A stretch of 30,428 bases of DNA from a virus: positions 7,978-38,405 of the IMG/VR virus record IMGVR_UViG_3300000115_000071, one strand, 5' to 3'. A program made the position numbers and the translations under genes. The notes under the pieces are model-generated. The model was not told where the DNA came from and searched no databases. It saw nothing but the letters and a program-made list of their open reading frames with translations. Below, piece after piece: positions 1-7,970 of the stretch; positions within the stretch are counted from its first letter, which is position 1, and every line of letters starts with the position of its first letter.

Positions 1-450
1 CTGGTATCGTCGCATAGCAGTAGACACAACAGCCCTTTGAACAGGGGTATCCATGTCTTCCCAACGTACCTTGTGAATAATTTCAATAGTATGCTCTATC
101 CCTGCCTCCCAAGTATCCTTTTGATCAGTAACATTCCAAAGATAAGCATCTGGTTCCCCCCTAAGGGAAGATATAATGCTAAATCCATCGTCATTACTAT
201 GATGTGAAACTAACTCAGCCGACAAAAGGTCTGAAGGAAGCATAATCTTAAGATCAGAATCAGGCTTAACCTTCTTTTCATACTTGTTTCCAGTAAGACC
301 TCGCATCTGAAAGTCTTCAGTAGCCCGATCTAACATAAACTCTGCAATACCTGTATCAACACCGGAGGCCTCATCAAGATCGGCTACCAATGATTCACCA
401 GCTGATAAAAGCATCTGGTTGACTGCATCAATTCTAGTAATAGCACCCAT
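1..450 (-). CDS. Tail tubular protein A (T7 gp11-like), 3' end beyond window
   Basis: The first 150 codons are present and the frame is open to the window edge, so the C-terminus is missing. The product starts MGAITRIDAVNQMLLSAGE and continues through a Val-Asp-Thr-Gly helix into RATEDFQMRGL. This follows the T7 gp11 N-terminal pattern (AVNDILASIGE ... RQIQSRGW), including the short helix-turn that repeats in head-to-tail adaptor proteins. In T7, gp11 is the gatekeeper ring that joins portal to nozzle. The start is fixed by a GGAGG ribosome site six bases upstream of ATG. It is the next gene after the major capsid protein and terminator, exactly as in T7. I am confident of the family; the assignment rests on motif-level resemblance, not an alignment score. 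Confidence 0.85.
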   Translation of the reverse strand, partial: MGAITRIDAVNQMLLSAGESLVADLDEASGVDTGIAEFMLDRATEDFQMRGLTGNKYEKKVKPDSDLKIMLPSDLLSAELVSHHSNDDGFSIISSLRGEPDAYLWNVTDQKDTWEAGIEHTIEIIHKVRWEDMDTPVQRAVVSTAMRRYQ

Positions 451-479
451 AGGTAACCTCCTGTGTTAAAGAAAACACG

Positions 480-503
480 CCCGGCCCCAATTAAGGGACC
501 GGG
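480..503 (-). terminator. Intrinsic-type terminator after capsid gene (T-phi position)
   Basis: On the minus strand a nine-pair stem (CCCGGTCCC with GGGGCCGGG reading across a TTAATT loop, one G-U wobble) is followed by GCGTGTTTTCTTT. It lies between the capsid and tail tube genes. T7 places its late terminator T-phi in this same position, where it lowers tail gene expression relative to capsid. The U-tract is interrupted, so partial readthrough is expected, which fits downstream virion genes still being needed. Confidence 0.8.
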
Positions 504-557
504 GTGTAGATAATTATCACCACCTTTACAGTAGTATAATCAAATATGAAACCTAGA

Positions 558-1919
558 TTAGGCTTCAGTGTACTCAGCGTCGAACGTGCCGCCGTTAGCA
601 GCCTTCTTACGGACGTAACCGATAGAAGTCGTACCATCGTTATCATCCGAAGAAGTACCATCAACAAACAACGCAGACAACTCGGGACGAAGAACGCCCG
701 TGCCGCCCATCATCGAAGCACAGGTGAAGGTCGAGTTACGACGGATATCATCCACCGTGTCAACCTTAAGGCCCTGAAGGCTAAGAGATGCAACAGCAGC
801 TCTCTGCCAGCAAATAGCCTTAACACCAGCATCAGCCCACTGGAGATTGTAGCGAGAAGCCTGACCATCTCCGGTTTCGGACACAGCGCCTTCACCAATC
901 TCAACATCACCATAGTTCTTGATGGGACAATGGTTACTCTTCATAATGATAACACCCATGTAAGTGAGAGTATCCTGAAGAGCAAACATTCCCTGCGTAA
1001 ACGGAGCACCCAGACCACCAGCTTCAGCCACACCGCCGAACATTGGCTGTGCGTTAATTACGTCACTGGAGGAACGAGCCACACCAAGAGAACGAATCTC
1101 TTGGAAAGCCTTGGGGGACACTGCGCAGTAGACCTGCTCCATGGGAGCGTTGATCGTCTGGAGGTGAACCATCCAAGTCTCAATAAACTCAAGAACCTTA
1201 AGAGCTGCCGTAGTACGTTCAGCGGTAGTAATTGCATTACCCGAAGAACCATCACCAGCACCTGCGTTACCGTTCTTAGCCGTCCACGTAGCACCGGTGT
1301 CAGCACCGAGAGCCTGAAGAACAGCCGAACAGTAGACCTGTCCATCATGCTTGTCCACAGCACCTTCCATACCGGCATTAGTGACGTTATCACCGTAACC
1401 TTCAGGGCCGAGAACAATGCCCGGAAGCTTAGCTTCCAGAGCAGCACGAGCAATGTATGACGCAATCTGCTTATCACGAGTAGAAGCAAGACGGAGACCA
1501 GCCTGACGGGCCAGCTCTGCACGGTACTCCCACTGAGTAACCATAAGGTCAACATTGTCTAATTCAAAGTGAGCAGCCATTGGACGGTTGTCCAAGGAAA
1601 TCTTGAACTGGTTTGAAACTGCGTTCTCACCACCAAGAAGCTCTTCACCAGCACCCCACTGAGCCTTCAGGCCAACAGTACCGGTTCTGGGGAACAGCAT
1701 TTCCCGACCACTAGAAATTGTCTTGTGGTCTACAAGACCTTCAAAAACATTATACGTATCGTAGGCATGGAGCACTTCGCCCGACCAAATCGGAAGCCAA
1801 AGCTTACCGCCTGTTGCCATCGTCGACGGCGTAGCATCAGTAGCCGCCGTTGTAGTCCTATGGGATAACCCTGCACCTGTAGCTGCAAAGCTGTCTCCTG
1901 TTGGTCCACCATATGTCAT
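558..1919 (-). CDS. Major capsid protein (T7 gp10A-like)
   Basis: A 453-residue protein that would form the icosahedral head. It has the composition and order of T7-group capsid proteins: an Ala/Thr/Gly-rich N-terminal arm, then the WSGEVLHAYDTYNVFEGLVD segment with the following SGREMLFPRTGTVGLKAQW (the phage E-loop-like region), a MAAHFELDNVDLMVTQWEYR helix, and a C-terminal domain. T7 gp10A starts its folded part in a similar way. The gene sits between scaffold and gp11-like tail gene and is followed by a terminator, both T7 features. The start is set by AAAGGATATTACTATG. Base composition is richer in GC than the portal and scaffold genes, as expected of a highly expressed gene. I see no slippery 10A/10B frameshift extension near the stop. 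Confidence 0.9.
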   Translation of the reverse strand: MTYGGPTGDSFAATGAGLSHRTTTAATDATPSTMATGGKLWLPIWSGEVLHAYDTYNVFEGLVDHKTISSGREMLFPRTGTVGLKAQWGAGEELLGGENAVSNQFKISLDNRPMAAHFELDNVDLMVTQWEYRAELARQAGLRLASTRDKQIASYIARAALEAKLPGIVLGPEGYGDNVTNAGMEGAVDKHDGQVYCSAVLQALGADTGATWTAKNGNAGAGDGSSGNAITTAERTTAALKVLEFIETWMVHLQTINAPMEQVYCAVSPKAFQEIRSLGVARSSSDVINAQPMFGGVAEAGGLGAPFTQGMFALQDTLTYMGVIIMKSNHCPIKNYGDVEIGEGAVSETGDGQASRYNLQWADAGVKAICWQRAAVASLSLQGLKVDTVDDIRRNSTFTCASMMGGTGVLRPELSALFVDGTSSDDNDGTTSIGYVRKKAANGGTFDAEYTEA

Positions 1920-2091
1920 AGTAATATCCTTTCAATTAGATATTTTAAGTTAAATAAAAGAAAGGGCAACACACTTAGGATTATTCTTTCGAGTCCTTTG
2001 TATGGGTAGTCATTCTATATTATCCTTCTGCTTAGGATCTCTCCTAAGCTCCATCATAAACTAGATATGTCGTAAGACAGCCCCCTGCGTC
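1920..2091 (-). promoter_or_regulatory. Capsid leader with two hairpins
   Basis: The 172-base gap between scaffold and capsid is the longest gap in the structural cluster. On the minus strand it opens with a perfect 7-bp stem (GTAAGAC/GTCTTAC at 2072-2095) that overlaps the scaffold stop codon, followed by a second perfect 7-bp stem with a 4-base loop (arms at 2031-2037 and 2042-2048). It ends with an A/T-rich run and the capsid ribosome site. Two tiny in-frame stretches (15 and 10 codons) are present but too short to call. This is where T7 keeps its strongest late promoter, phi10, but I could not match a repeated promoter motif, so a promoter here is inference. Confidence 0.5.
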
Positions 2092-3054
2092 TTACTGGGG
2101 AAGATTGTTCCAGTCAGTCCGCATCATGCGGGCTTCAACTGCTTCCCTAAACTTTGGATCAGTCCTAAATCTAGGATTATTTCGATCCGTGTTGAATTCT
2201 CTCTGAGTACCATAGGCAGGCGTAGAGACCTGAGTCTCTGCCACTGGCTGCCTATTGGGCATAGGCGCAGGCTCGTTAGCCGTAGGCTTCTGAGCCATTG
2301 CATGGTCATACTGTGCAGACAAGCCACGCAGTACAACCTCATATCCCGGAGAAGCAAGACCAGCATTGATATTAAGTCTCTCTTCAGGAGACATAGAGCT
2401 TTCAGCCCATTTCATAATATTACCAAGCTTGTCTTGATTTCCCACAATATCTGAAGCCTTACCATAGGCTTCTCTCATCTTAGCCTTCTGTCCAGTAACA
2501 TAGTCTGCAATCATTCGATCAGAGAAATTAGTCTTTCCCTTAATCTCAGCTACAGTCTCTTCAGAAAGTTGACCAGTGGTATTCATTTCGTAGCCCCACT
2601 TGTCCCAATCTGAATCACTAAACGTCGGTGCTTCGGAAGGAGCTTCTTCCTTGGGTTCATCCAAAGAAAGCCTAAGCTCTTCCGTACCTGTCGGTTCTAC
2701 ATTTGCTTGAGGAGTTTCCACAGGCGCTTCAGGGTTGCCCTCTTGATAACCCGGATTTACAGTACCCTGTTCTGAGTACTGTGTCTTAAGATCTGCGATC
2801 TCTTGCCGAGCTTGAGTGTATTGCCCCTGTGCATGCTTAAGGCTGTCAAACCAAGCACCCGCATCCTGAAAATTCTCAGGAATTGTTTGTCCTTGATCCT
2901 GAACATACCGTTCAAAAGCTACACGTTCTTTTGCTGCATTAACTTCTTCAGCTGTTGCAGTTACAGATTGTTCCGCAGCCTGCAAATTGTCCATGGCCGG
3001 ATTGGCTTCTGGGTTTGCATACGGAGTCTGACTTTCAACTTGATTATTTTCCAT
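2092..3054 (-). CDS. Scaffolding / capsid assembly protein (T7 gp9-like)
   Basis: About 320 residues, acidic and rich in Glu, Gln, Pro and Ala, with predicted helices and no folded-enzyme signature, which is typical of podoviral scaffolds. The N-terminal third is low-complexity and helical (AEEVNAAKERVAFERYVQDQ), the middle is Pro/Glu-rich, and the C-terminal part contains YGTQREFNTDRNNPRFRTDP followed by a basic/aromatic tail ending RTDWNNLPQ. In T7 the basic C-terminal tail of gp9 contacts the coat protein. The gene lies directly before the capsid gene. I chose the start at MENNQVESQ because an AAGGGG site lies about ten bases upstream. A start 16 codons earlier would overlap the preceding membrane protein gene and lacks a ribosome site. 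Confidence 0.8.
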   Translation of the reverse strand: MENNQVESQTPYANPEANPAMDNLQAAEQSVTATAEEVNAAKERVAFERYVQDQGQTIPENFQDAGAWFDSLKHAQGQYTQARQEIADLKTQYSEQGTVNPGYQEGNPEAPVETPQANVEPTGTEELRLSLDEPKEEAPSEAPTFSDSDWDKWGYEMNTTGQLSEETVAEIKGKTNFSDRMIADYVTGQKAKMREAYGKASDIVGNQDKLGNIMKWAESSMSPEERLNINAGLASPGYEVVLRGLSAQYDHAMAQKPTANEPAPMPNRQPVAETQVSTPAYGTQREFNTDRNNPRFRTDPKFREAVEARMMRTDWNNLPQ

Positions 3055-3079
3055 AAGATTGTTCCCCTTCGGAGTCTTA

Positions 3080-3292
3080 TTACCTAAGTGACATAATGTC
3101 ATCCATAAAATTTATTACCGTAGTAATAACAAATGTAATTAGAACCGCCCCGGTATACAGCCTCGTCTGAAGCTTAGCAAACGTCACTTCGATATTGGAC
3201 AATCTCTCATCGATATCGTCGAGACGGTGGCTACACCGTTCAAGCTCTTTTAAAACTAATCGTTTGTATTCGTCCCAGCCATTGTCATTCAT
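3080..3292 (-). CDS. Small membrane protein, holin/XhlA-like topology
   Basis: A 70-residue protein. Residues 1-40 are hydrophilic with a short coiled coil (RLDDIDERLSNIEVTFAKLQ), followed by one hydrophobic segment (TGAVLITFVITTVINF) and a short charged tail. XhlA-type proteins and some small phage holins have this layout: N-terminal helix, single membrane span. A strong AAGGAG site lies before ATGAATGAC, and an upstream in-frame extension lacks one. It sits between the LamG-protein and scaffold genes, where T7 has no counterpart. It could be a holin or another inner-membrane factor. No endolysin is visible within this window to support a lysis cassette, so the function is only a suggestion. 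Confidence 0.65.
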   Translation of the reverse strand: MNDNGWDEYKRLVLKELERCSHRLDDIDERLSNIEVTFAKLQTRLYTGAVLITFVITTVINFMDDIMSLR

Positions 3293-3303
3293 TGTGTAAC
3301 TCC

Positions 3304-4380
3304 TTAAGATGAATACACAGAGTCGCGCCGTGGCGGAACTGTTTTGTAAGGGTGGTCGGCTGGAAGGTTTCCTTCTATGCCCCATTTATGGGACAAGTAA
3401 CCTTCAATTTTTTGGCGAATAGAATCCTGAGGAGGTACACTACCTACTGAGTGATCTATAATAATAACCTCAGCTAGTTGTCCGTGAATACTAGAATCCT
3501 GTGCGGCATTGTTGCCAATGTATAATACACCATCAGAATCAGGATCAGCAATGTAATCCCCAGCAGGAGTTCCGTTCGCTGCGCCATTAAGAAAGTGATC
3601 TACGGTATTGTCTTCTTGAATTAAACTCATTAGAAATACTGTAGAATCATTAATAGTTGTAGCGTCACCAAGTTTTCCAGAAGCAGGACTTCCTCCCATC
3701 CTCTCAAACGAAGGTTTCCTAGTGGTAGTTCCTCTGCTTGTAGATACATTAATAAACCAAGCCCATCGAGGAAGAGCACTTGAAGCATCTTTCTTGTGAG
3801 CAAAGTATCTCTCATCACCAGAAATACCCGTATCTAAAGTAGAATCATAGTCTGAGGAGGTCTTGAACACGCAGTACATCTCAAGTTTTCCAGTATTAAT
3901 ATCTAAATTAGCGTGGTCGGGTATAGAAAAGGAGTCGTTATCCGCAGACATGTTGGCTACGCCTAGAGAATTAATAGCTCCAGCATCAAATGTAATACCA
4001 TTGTTAGCCGTCAACACGCTTGCTAACGGACCAGAGTCGGTTACAGTTGTAATAGAATCCCCACCAGATAATGTCTGGTCTAACTCATCAAACTTAGCCC
4101 ATAAATATAAATCAGTTTGCTTGTCAACTAAATCATCTAAAGTCCATACAGGAGCCTGATCTTTATTCCAACTAAGTTCGTGATCAGCAGGAATTGAAAG
4201 ACTTCGACTAGTAAATATTTTCTTTCGTAAAGCTAAGATATATTCTTTAGATCCCCTAGCTAACATCCTCTGTTGATTAATACGTAAGGCGCAGTTACTC
4301 CCACTTCCTAGAATATCACACGTTAGCATGCAATCAGTAGGTGAAATTATGGGAGTAATAGTGTTATAATCAATTGTCAT
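3304..4380 (-). CDS. LamG / concanavalin A-like lectin-domain virion protein
   Basis: A 358-residue protein. Residues 1-90 are unlike anything I recognise. From about residue 110 the sequence has the beta-rich pattern of phage LamG/ConA-like domains: SFSIPDHANLDI, KLEMYCVFKTSSD, a central strand region, then HGQLAEVIIIDHSV and the C-terminal signature KIEGYLSHKWGIEGNLPADH followed by PYK. That ending is characteristic of bacterial and phage ConA-like lectin/glucanase domains that bind carbohydrate. The ATG overlaps the portal stop (ATGA), so translation is probably coupled to portal. A LamG protein between portal and scaffold is not part of the T7 core. It may be a head decoration or a host-surface-binding protein. 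Confidence 0.8.
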   Translation of the reverse strand: MTIDYNTITPIISPTDCMLTCDILGSGSNCALRINQQRMLARGSKEYILALRKKIFTSRSLSIPADHELSWNKDQAPVWTLDDLVDKQTDLYLWAKFDELDQTLSGGDSITTVTDSGPLASVLTANNGITFDAGAINSLGVANMSADNDSFSIPDHANLDINTGKLEMYCVFKTSSDYDSTLDTGISGDERYFAHKKDASSALPRWAWFINVSTSRGTTTRKPSFERMGGSPASGKLGDATTINDSTVFLMSLIQEDNTVDHFLNGAANGTPAGDYIADPDSDGVLYIGNNAAQDSSIHGQLAEVIIIDHSVGSVPPQDSIRQKIEGYLSHKWGIEGNLPADHPYKTVPPRRDSVYSS

Positions 4381-5978
4381 ACCTGCCCTCCTGCTTGTTC
4401 AAGAGCAGGTAGAATATTCTGACCACCTGTCTGTTCTAAGTCCATCTGCGCAGCTTGCCCCATTGTATTAACAGCCTGAGATCCAGCCTGCTGTTGCAAC
4501 TGCTGTTGATTAGCCATCTCACCTTGGATCTGAGCCATTTCTAACTGCTCTTGTTTAGCCTCTTCTTCGCTCTTAATCCAGTTACTAGCATCAAATCCTA
4601 AGGAAGTAATTAAAGCTCTTCCATAAGAGTCCCACTTAAACAAAGCCATTGCTTCAGGAGGAAGGTTTCGCACCATCTCCCCCATCTGCATAAGCTTAGT
4701 CAAATCACTGTCTCTACTAAGGGCCAACAATCCTGTAACAATCTCAATAGATAAGAGTCCGCCCTCTTCTTCGAAGGCATTCTCTAACTTAGGATCAATC
4801 TCCTCGTTATCTAACATAAGGAGAACAGTACGTTGTACCATAGGCTTCATAAGCTGCCGAGCAATAGCGGAGAAAGCCCCACCAAGAACCTGCTCCAACT
4901 CTCGACCAATAGTTCTAATAGCCGTGGCTGTAACGCGATCACCCGTAGGCATGGTAGCAGAGTCCATAAGGAAAGCAACACCAATCTCTCGTCGCATCAT
5001 TTCAATAGCTGCCTGAGCTGACTGGATCTGGTTGTTCATCTGACCTGATGGGGTAATAGTAAAGACATCTCCAGCCCGAGCGGGGACAAAGCTCCCGTTC
5101 TGAGCAAGAGCTACGTCATCAATCTCTGTTAAACCTGCCGGATCAATGCCAATCCAAAACGCAGAACCAGCAGCCATACCCTCCATGCCAGCCTCAGTAT
5201 AAGACTCAAGAGCTTGAATGTCACCGATAATATCTTCACAGTGGGAGCGACCGTAGTTCTCCCCTGCTACCCCTGACCAACGCAGAGGAATGTAGGGACT
5301 AACCAAGTACTCACCGCTGTCTACTACGTTACCGTCCTCATCTTCCTTAACAACAGACCACCCTTCATCTTCCTTTGTCATACGACAAAAGATTGTATCG
5401 TATCCCTTACGAGACATATCATCAATCGAGGTGTAATAATAAGCATTAGCATCTTCATCATTAGGTTTGGTAGTGTATTCGAGATGGATAATTTCTTGAA
5501 CATCGCCTTCAACATTCCTTCTGACTACGTATTGGTCTAGCCGTAAGATCCGAAAATTAAGATTATCCTCTTGAATAAGAAGACAATCTCCACATACTAT
5601 TAAATGTTGTAATGCTAAGAACAAGGTCTCCCTTAAATTCTTAGAAGATAATTTGTTATAGACCTGATACGAAACAGATTCTAAAAACTCTGTGGTTTCT
5701 TGATCTGGATTCATTCCATTCCTTAATTCAAATCTAAAGAACGGAGTATCATTAAGAGGCAGCAGAGCAGAAAGAATTCTACTTGCCATAGAAGTAACAC
5801 CTCTTGATGCTACGGAAGAATACGGAGTATTCAAGGACATCTCTTCAGTCCAGCCTTCAGGAGGGAGGAGGGATGGGACTGTGAGTGTAGCACAATACCT
5901 AGCTCTTTCCATCTTAGAATGTCTAAGGCTATCTAGAGTTTTAAATCTTTCTCTTATGGTAGTTTCAGCCATTGACAT
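4377..5978 (-). CDS. Portal / head-tail connector (T7 gp8-like)
   Basis: A 533-residue protein matching T7 gp8 in length (536) and in motif order. It has an N-terminal RERFKTLDSLRHSKMERARY helix, TPYSSVASRGVTSMASRILSAL, LNDTPFFRFEL, a wing region with YTTKP, the YIPLRWSGVAGENYGRSHCE segment, MEGMAAGSAFWIGIDPAG, and RVTATAIRTIGRELEQVLGG. In T7 the dodecameric portal anchors the packaging motor and tail. The C-terminal 60 residues are Gln-rich and low-complexity, as in many podoviral portals. A GGAGG site precedes the chosen start. It is the first clearly recognised head gene downstream of the reductase and three or four small genes. Confidence 0.93.
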   Translation of the reverse strand: MSMAETTIRERFKTLDSLRHSKMERARYCATLTVPSLLPPEGWTEEMSLNTPYSSVASRGVTSMASRILSALLPLNDTPFFRFELRNGMNPDQETTEFLESVSYQVYNKLSSKNLRETLFLALQHLIVCGDCLLIQEDNLNFRILRLDQYVVRRNVEGDVQEIIHLEYTTKPNDEDANAYYYTSIDDMSRKGYDTIFCRMTKEDEGWSVVKEDEDGNVVDSGEYLVSPYIPLRWSGVAGENYGRSHCEDIIGDIQALESYTEAGMEGMAAGSAFWIGIDPAGLTEIDDVALAQNGSFVPARAGDVFTITPSGQMNNQIQSAQAAIEMMRREIGVAFLMDSATMPTGDRVTATAIRTIGRELEQVLGGAFSAIARQLMKPMVQRTVLLMLDNEEIDPKLENAFEEEGGLLSIEIVTGLLALSRDSDLTKLMQMGEMVRNLPPEAMALFKWDSYGRALITSLGFDASNWIKSEEEAKQEQLEMAQIQGEMANQQQLQQQAGSQAVNTMGQAAQMDLEQTGGQNILPALEQAGGQV

Positions 5979-5991
5979 ATATTAATCCTCC

Positions 5992-6348
5992 TTATTCAGG
6001 GTACTGTTCACCCTGAAGGCCTTGCTGGAGTGCTGTCATCCAGTCAATTGTAATACCTTCTTCGGTATCCACATCTTGCTCTTGATAAATAGCTTCTGCT
6101 TCTTGGGCTACATCTTCCGTATCCTCTCGAAGCAAACGCTCTGCTTCCATTTCAGATCTCTTGGTAGCTTCACGCATCTTCTCTTCATGAGCTAATCGAA
6201 GTTGTTCCATCTGCATCATACTATCCATTCGAGCTGATTCCATTGCTCGGAACCTACGCTCTTGATCCTCTGTCTGTTGTTGAAACAAAAGCATCATCTC
6301 TGCTGTGTTATCCTTTGGTGGGGTATACCCATCTGATCCGCCAGCCAT
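5992..6348 (-). CDS. Coiled-coil protein of unknown function, portal-adjacent
   Basis: A 118-residue, highly charged protein, almost wholly helical by composition. Residues 17-75 form a long Gln/Glu/Arg/Met-rich coiled coil (QQQTEDQERRFRAMESARMD ...), followed by an acidic tail ending GLQGEQYPE. No enzyme motif or membrane span is visible. It lies 13 bases upstream of the portal start and follows the LTPGE-motif protein, so it is probably a virion or assembly protein. I do not recognise the family. Confidence 0.75.
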   Translation of the reverse strand: MAGGSDGYTPPKDNTAEMMLLFQQQTEDQERRFRAMESARMDSMMQMEQLRLAHEEKMREATKRSEMEAERLLREDTEDVAQEAEAIYQEQDVDTEEGITIDWMTALQQGLQGEQYPE

Positions 6349-6360
6349 AATTAATTCCCC

Positions 6361-7665
6361 CTATAAAGGTCGATCAGAACTACCACTAGCCCTGAATCCA
6401 GATACTGTTCCGCCCCCGCCATAAGACGCTCGTCTACTGTAACTACGGGAAATCATACTACGAGGATCAGCAACAGATCCTGCGGCTCCTTCGGAGGCAG
6501 CAGTAGTTGGGGTGGACCCCTTACTATCAGACTGCAACCTTGCCATTCTAGCTTCTCTAGATAATGCTTCTTTACGTGCAGCAGCAGCTCTTTCTCTTTC
6601 TGCTTCTAACTGCATCTGAAGCTGTTCAAGATATTGATCTTGCTCAGCTTGTTGAGCAGCTTCAAAACTAGCAAAGTCTGCTTCTCTCTGCTCATCCCTA
6701 AGACTAACATAAGCAGTACCTTGACGACTACCGTAAGATCCTCCAGCTCCAGCATAAGAGCCGGTATAGGGAGCATCTCGATCTCTCTTAAGAGTATTCA
6801 TATAGTCTTCAAAGATCTCTCTCTTCTGATTCTTATCCATAGAGTCCCAAGATTCTTGGTATTTTTCCCCATGTTTGTACGCCCCTTGTCTTTGATAAGG
6901 AGTTAAAGAATCATAGCCAGAAGAGTATTCGTTGTTTCTCATAAGATAACCATACTTGTTATATGATTCCTTGAATGATTTATAATCAGGGTCGTTGTTA
7001 AACGAGTAGTGCTCGTAGCCAGAGTTGTTAAGGGCCATCTTCATAACATTTGTCATTGACCCAAACCCACTCTTAAGCTCAGCAACCTTACGATCTTCAA
7101 TAGATCTGTTCTGTTTATAATTAGTCATGTAAACATCAAACGCATCATAGTCTTCTTGAGTAGTCTTAAAAGCCCCACCTCTAGCCATACCAGCCATAGG
7201 CTTTTCAGCTCCCGAATAACCATAGTAACTGCCCTGACGAGCATACGCTCTACGAGAGTCACCACCACCACCCCCTAAGAGACCCCCTAAAAAGAACTCA
7301 GGCATCCCTGTTTCAGGGTTGACTGAGTTCTCTTCATTTCCTACTGTGTATTGTCCCATTGACAACCCATTCTCTGCAAAGAATTCATCTAAGAGAGACA
7401 TAAGTTCTTCGTCTTGGATATCCACAGGGATTACTATTTCGCCGGGGGTAAGGTGGCCGACAATCTGATCGCCGTTTCTGCCTTCCTCAGCAAGTTCTTC
7501 TCCCATAGGTTCCATGGGAGCTTCCCCTTCTGGTGGTGGCATCATATCCATAGGTGGCATTCCACCACCCATCATAGGATCCATTGGCATTCCTCCGGGA
7601 GGAGGTGCTCCTCCGCCCATCATAGGATCCATTGGCATTCCTTCAGGCATCATCATATCGGCCAT
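6361..7665 (-). CDS. Putative virion protein with Met/Pro/Gly repeats and LTPGE motif
   Basis: About 434 residues. The N-terminus is extraordinarily rich in Met, Pro and Gly, with a tandem repeat GMPMDPMMGGG. Next comes NGDQIVGHLTPGEIVIPVDI, the (M/L)LTPGE(x)VIP motif seen in many phage structural proteins next to tape-measure or internal virion genes. Then follow a Gly-rich patch, a Tyr/Asn/Asp-rich middle, and an Arg/Glu/Ala coiled coil (about 330-390). The tail is Ser/Gly/Arg-rich. I start it at MADMMMPEG because AAGGGG lies just upstream and the preceding gene ends four bases before; a start nine codons earlier lacks a site. Function unknown. Confidence 0.7.
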   Translation of the reverse strand: MADMMMPEGMPMDPMMGGGAPPPGGMPMDPMMGGGMPPMDMMPPPEGEAPMEPMGEELAEEGRNGDQIVGHLTPGEIVIPVDIQDEELMSLLDEFFAENGLSMGQYTVGNEENSVNPETGMPEFFLGGLLGGGGGDSRRAYARQGSYYGYSGAEKPMAGMARGGAFKTTQEDYDAFDVYMTNYKQNRSIEDRKVAELKSGFGSMTNVMKMALNNSGYEHYSFNNDPDYKSFKESYNKYGYLMRNNEYSSGYDSLTPYQRQGAYKHGEKYQESWDSMDKNQKREIFEDYMNTLKRDRDAPYTGSYAGAGGSYGSRQGTAYVSLRDEQREADFASFEAAQQAEQDQYLEQLQMQLEAERERAAAARKEALSREARMARLQSDSKGSTPTTAASEGAAGSVADPRSMISRSYSRRASYGGGGTVSGFRASGSSDRPL

Positions 7666-7669
7666 GGTC

Positions 7670-7852
7670 TTACCCCTTAATCTGGCTTTCATAAATTAAT
7701 CTTAGTTTACTAACAACCTCACGTTGTCCATCTCTCTTAGCAGCTTCTCTGGTAAACTGTTCACTTGTCATTTCCCCCTGATACTCCATCAGAGGATACA
7801 GACTTTCCAGTCTTTTTACTAGCTCCTCGTCTACTCTGGGCCAATTCTGCAT
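7670..7852 (-). CDS. Small T7-group protein of unknown function
   Basis: A 60-residue protein beginning MQNWPRVDEELVKRLESLYP. Short proteins with a W-P-x-V-D-x-x-L-V-K-x-L-E-x-x-Y/F-P opening are common between the replication and head genes of T7-like phages; their role is not known to me. A GGAG sits 10-13 bases upstream of the ATG. The gene overlaps the end of the preceding small gene by 92 bases in another frame. This frame has the more protein-like sequence of the two in the overlap. Confidence 0.6.
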   Translation of the reverse strand: MQNWPRVDEELVKRLESLYPLMEYQGEMTSEQFTREAAKRDGQREVVSKLRLIYESQIKG

Positions 7853-7970
7853 AGAGATTCTCCAGTCTTTCTATTCGATCATTGAGCTCACCAAACATTT
7901 CCACCTGCTCTGCCTTTGTAAATTCAGCACCGAGCTGAGCTTTAACTCTCATCATTTCCATTCTATTCAT
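7761..7970 (-). CDS. Small helical protein, unknown
   Basis: A 69-residue product. Residues 1-45 are a charged helix (EMFGELNDRIERLENLYAEL) and the C-terminal 25 are Ser/Gly/Lys-rich and probably disordered. A very strong ribosome site (GGAGGAATCCAATG) and a start that overlaps the reductase stop argue that it is translated. The low-complexity tail is read from the region also used, in another frame, by the following gene. The family is not recognised. Confidence 0.6.
   Translation of the reverse strand: MNRMEMMRVKAQLGAEFTKAEQVEMFGELNDRIERLENLYAELAQSRRGASKKTGKSVSSDGVSGGNDK

Noticed and set aside
546-1460. Long open frame on the plus strand opposite the capsid gene
   Set aside because: It lies antisense to the major capsid gene, its product is Ser/Thr/His-rich without motifs, and no ribosome site precedes it; it is a shadow of the capsid frame.
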